A stretch of 64,000 nucleotides of DNA, taken from Larus michahellis (Eukaryota; Chordata; Aves; Charadriiformes; Laridae). A model generated the notes under the pieces. That model saw only the letters and a program-made list of their open reading frames with translations, was not told where the DNA came from and searched no databases. The DNA lies in contig NC_133911.1 in NCBI RefSeq assembly GCF_964199755.1, forward strand, positions 3,189,001-3,253,000. The letters run 5' to 3'. Made by a program: the position numbers and the translations under genes. Below, one piece after another: positions 62,250 to 64,000 of this stretch (position 1 is the first letter of the stretch; each line of letters starts with the position of its first letter).

Positions 62250-62640
62250 TAGCAGAGCGCAAAAATTGCCAATACCCCCACGGCCCCAGGGAGGAGCAGT
62301 TCCAATGCCCCCCCCCCGGGCCTTGGAGGGATGGAGGGCAGCTCCGATGCCCCCCAGGGCTTTGGGGGGGGCAGCTCCAATGCTCTCCCCAGGGCCTTAG
62401 AGTTGGGGGGGGAAGCCGAAATCCCAGCCACTCCCCAGGATTATGGTAGCAGGGCCCAAATCCCAATATCCCCCCAGGGTGCAGGCAGCTCCAATGCCCC
62501 CCACCCAGGGCCCTGGACTGGGGGGAAGCCCAAATCCCAGCCGCCCCCCCCCCTCCCCCAAACCTGGGGGGTGTCAAGCCAAAGCCTTTCTCCCCTGGGC
62601 TGGAGAAGGGGGAAATCTGCCCAAATCCCAGCCCTATAGT
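62250..62640. repeat. GC-rich imperfect tandem repeat upstream of MUL1
   Basis: GGCAGCTCCRATGCCCCCCAGGG-type units recur with about 48-bp spacing between 62290 and 62400, and again diverged to 62520. CCCAAATCCCAGCC and AGGATTATGGTAGCAG also occur more than once (62230-62640). Degenerate, hence moderate confidence in a single array. Confidence 0.6.
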
Positions 62641-63342
62641 GCCTTGGCCGGGGGGGAGTTTACACCCCCCACCGGGATGTGGGGCAGCAGCATCCCATGG
62701 CCCCCAAGGCCCCCGCCACTGCAAGGACAAGGCTCAGTGTGGGGCCGTGGGGACGCAGCCCCCAGCCCCATATTATAGGGTCCTCTGCAGCCCATGCAAG
62801 GCTATGGCCAGGCTGGGAGCAGGGGGGGAGGACACAGGACCCTGCTTCCCCCCTCTCTCCCTTTGCCATTGCTTATTCTGGGAAAGCAGCAGAAGGGGAG
62901 GAAAAAAATAGTATTTTTGGGTAAATTACTGGTGCTCATGGCCTCGGCGCTGCTTTTGGGGTGGGCGGTGGGGGCTGCAGGCAGGCCTTGCTCCCCGCCG
63001 GGGGGCCGAGGGGCCAGACCCCCATGGCAGCCTCCCCGGCGCGGGCGGCCTTGTGCCCCCCCCCCCCAGCTCTATATTTAAAAAAGCAAGTTGCCATGAC
63101 TACGCGGAGCGGCTCTCGCCAGCCCTTGGTGCCGCAGGGAGGGTGCAGCATGAGCCAGGGACCCTGCAGCCCCCCCCCTCAGCTTGGCTTCCCTTGCAAG
63201 GGGTAAATGCGATATAAGCCCCCCCAAATTCGGTATAAACCCCCCCAAACTGCCTCGGTGCTTAACTCTTCCTCTCCCATTGTCCAGGGCTCGGTCCAGG
63301 CGAGACACAGGCGCCGTTACACCACAGAAAACACACATCGAC
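62640..63342. other. Short intergenic region between the FAM43B 3' end and MUL1
   Basis: No gene seen. G- and C-runs are frequent. CCCCCCCAAAYTYGGTATAAACCCC-like text occurs twice at about 63220-63250 as a small duplication. Confidence 0.5.
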
Positions 63343-63553
63343 TTTATTATGGCCGCTGCGGAGGAGGCACAAGAGCAGGTTCATGTGGGGGGGCCGGGGG
63401 GGTCCCCGGGGTGCAATCCCCCCCACACCCAGGGGTCTTCCTTGCAAACAAAGCCGCCATCTCATCCAATTCGTCCCCGTGGAGGGTCCGACTTCGGCTT
63501 GGGGTGCAGGGAGGGCATCTCATCCCCGAAATGGGGTGACCCACCGCTGCGGC
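63343..63553 (-). terminator. FAM43B: FAM43B 3' UTR and poly(A) signal
   Basis: AATAAA in minus-strand reading lies at 63348-63343, about 205 nt after the stop codon. It is followed within 5-25 nt by a GT-rich stretch (GATGTGTGTTTTCTGTGGTG), the usual downstream element. This makes a compact, convincing cleavage site. Confidence 0.75.
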
Positions 63554-64000
63554 TCAGCACGCCAGGGGCCGGGGGCCGCGCAGGCTGCACCCCCGCATCT
63601 CCCTGGCCAGCCGCAGCACGGCGGTGGGACCCCCGTCCCCCAGGGGTGCCCCGGTGCCGAAGGCCACCTCCTCCTCCTCCTCCTCCAGGATGGAGCTGAG
63701 GCGGGGGGCGCAGCGGGCCCTCTCGGCGGGCGGGCGGTAGGGACACTTGGCATTGAGCAGCCTGCGGAGGGGCACCAAGGGGACGATGGCGTCGCCCAGG
63801 AGCTGCTGCTGGACGTGACGGAAATCGTTCTGCCTCTTAAGGCGTTTGAACTCGTTGAAGGCGGAGGCGGAGGTCTGGTAGAGGAGCAGGGCCATGGCAC
63901 GCGCCTTGTCGGCTTTGGAGACCAGGACGGCGTGGCAGCGCAGAACCACCGCCTTGTTCTTCACCTGGTGCCGGTAAACCCAGGCGAAGACCTTGGGGTG
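63554..64000 (-). CDS. FAM43B: FAM43B, C-terminal 148 residues (5' part beyond the right edge)
   Basis: The minus-strand frame is open from the window edge to the stop at 63554-63556. It encodes the end of a phosphotyrosine-binding-like domain ([59 protein letters not shown]), then [20 protein letters not shown], an [12 protein letters not shown] acidic stretch and the family ending with [18 protein letters not shown]. It is intronless here, as FAM43 genes are. Human FAM43B is about 329 residues, so roughly half is missing. FAM43A has a different tail. Position next to MUL1 matches human synteny. Molecular role is poorly known; PTB-like folds suggest an adaptor. Confidence 0.93.
   Translation of the reverse strand, partial: HPKVFAWVYRHQVKNKAVVLRCHAVLVSKADKARAMALLLYQTSASAFNEFKRLKRQNDFRHVQQQLLGDAIVPLVPLRRLLNAKCPYRPPAERARCAPRLSSILEEEEEEVAFGTGAPLGDGGPTAVLRLAREMRGCSLRGPRPLAC

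Noticed and set aside
1-64000. tRNA, rRNA, CRISPR, bacterial insertion sequence or endogenous virus
   Set aside because: No cloverleaf with A and B boxes, no spaced direct repeats of CRISPR type, no transposase, and no gag/pol/LTR structure was recognised by eye. Small degenerate fragments cannot be excluded without a search.

Overview
The window is vertebrate nuclear DNA, almost certainly from a bird. It carries five protein-coding genes with GT/GC-AG introns, CpG-rich promoters, short introns, many GC-rich minisatellites, and two 3' ends of CR1 LINEs, the dominant avian retrotransposon. The order VWA5B1 - CAMK2N1 - MUL1 - FAM43B is the one I know from human 1p36.12. GC content and gene density fit an avian microchromosome. 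There is no prokaryotic operon, CRISPR array, phage or viral gene.

Layout. 1-5860 (minus): the first six coding exons of a DDX19-type DEAD-box mRNA-export helicase, with the rest off the left edge. 5560-6060: its CpG-island promoter, with a palindromic NRF1-type site. 6140-6990: a G-rich minisatellite. 7000-17023: gene-poor DNA with a GT microsatellite and one striking near-perfect hairpin at 12130-12213. 17024-38550 (plus): complete VWA5B1, 20 coding exons whose joined frame stays open for 1270 codons, starting with a GC-AG intron and carrying a CR1 in intron 11. 38551-about 41850: its probable 3' UTR. 41850-52900: intergenic DNA without a gene I can support. 52930-55659 (minus): CAMK2N1, with an AT-rich 3' UTR, two coding exons and an intron filled with a 95/80-bp minisatellite. 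55985-56620: another minisatellite just upstream. 58580-61849 (minus): complete MUL1, 352 residues in four exons, with a second CR1 in intron 2 and a consensus CRE at the promoter. 62250-62640: a further GC-rich repeat. 63343-64000 (minus): the 3' part of FAM43B, cut by the right edge.

The genes act in separate processes: nuclear mRNA export (DDX19), an uncharacterised VIT/vWA protein (VWA5B1), CaMKII inhibition (CAMK2N1), mitochondrial ubiquitin/SUMO ligation (MUL1) and a PTB-domain protein of poorly known role (FAM43B). They are neighbours by conserved synteny and do not form a pathway. I recognised products by recalled family sequence and by checking splice sites and reading phase by eye; no search was run.

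I did not find a convincing new biological system. The best leads are the DDX19/VWA5B1 adjacency where human has UBXN10, the 84-nt hairpin, the GC-AG intron, the diverged N-terminus of CAMK2N1 beside an intact CaMKII-binding core, and the minisatellites that flank three of the promoters.
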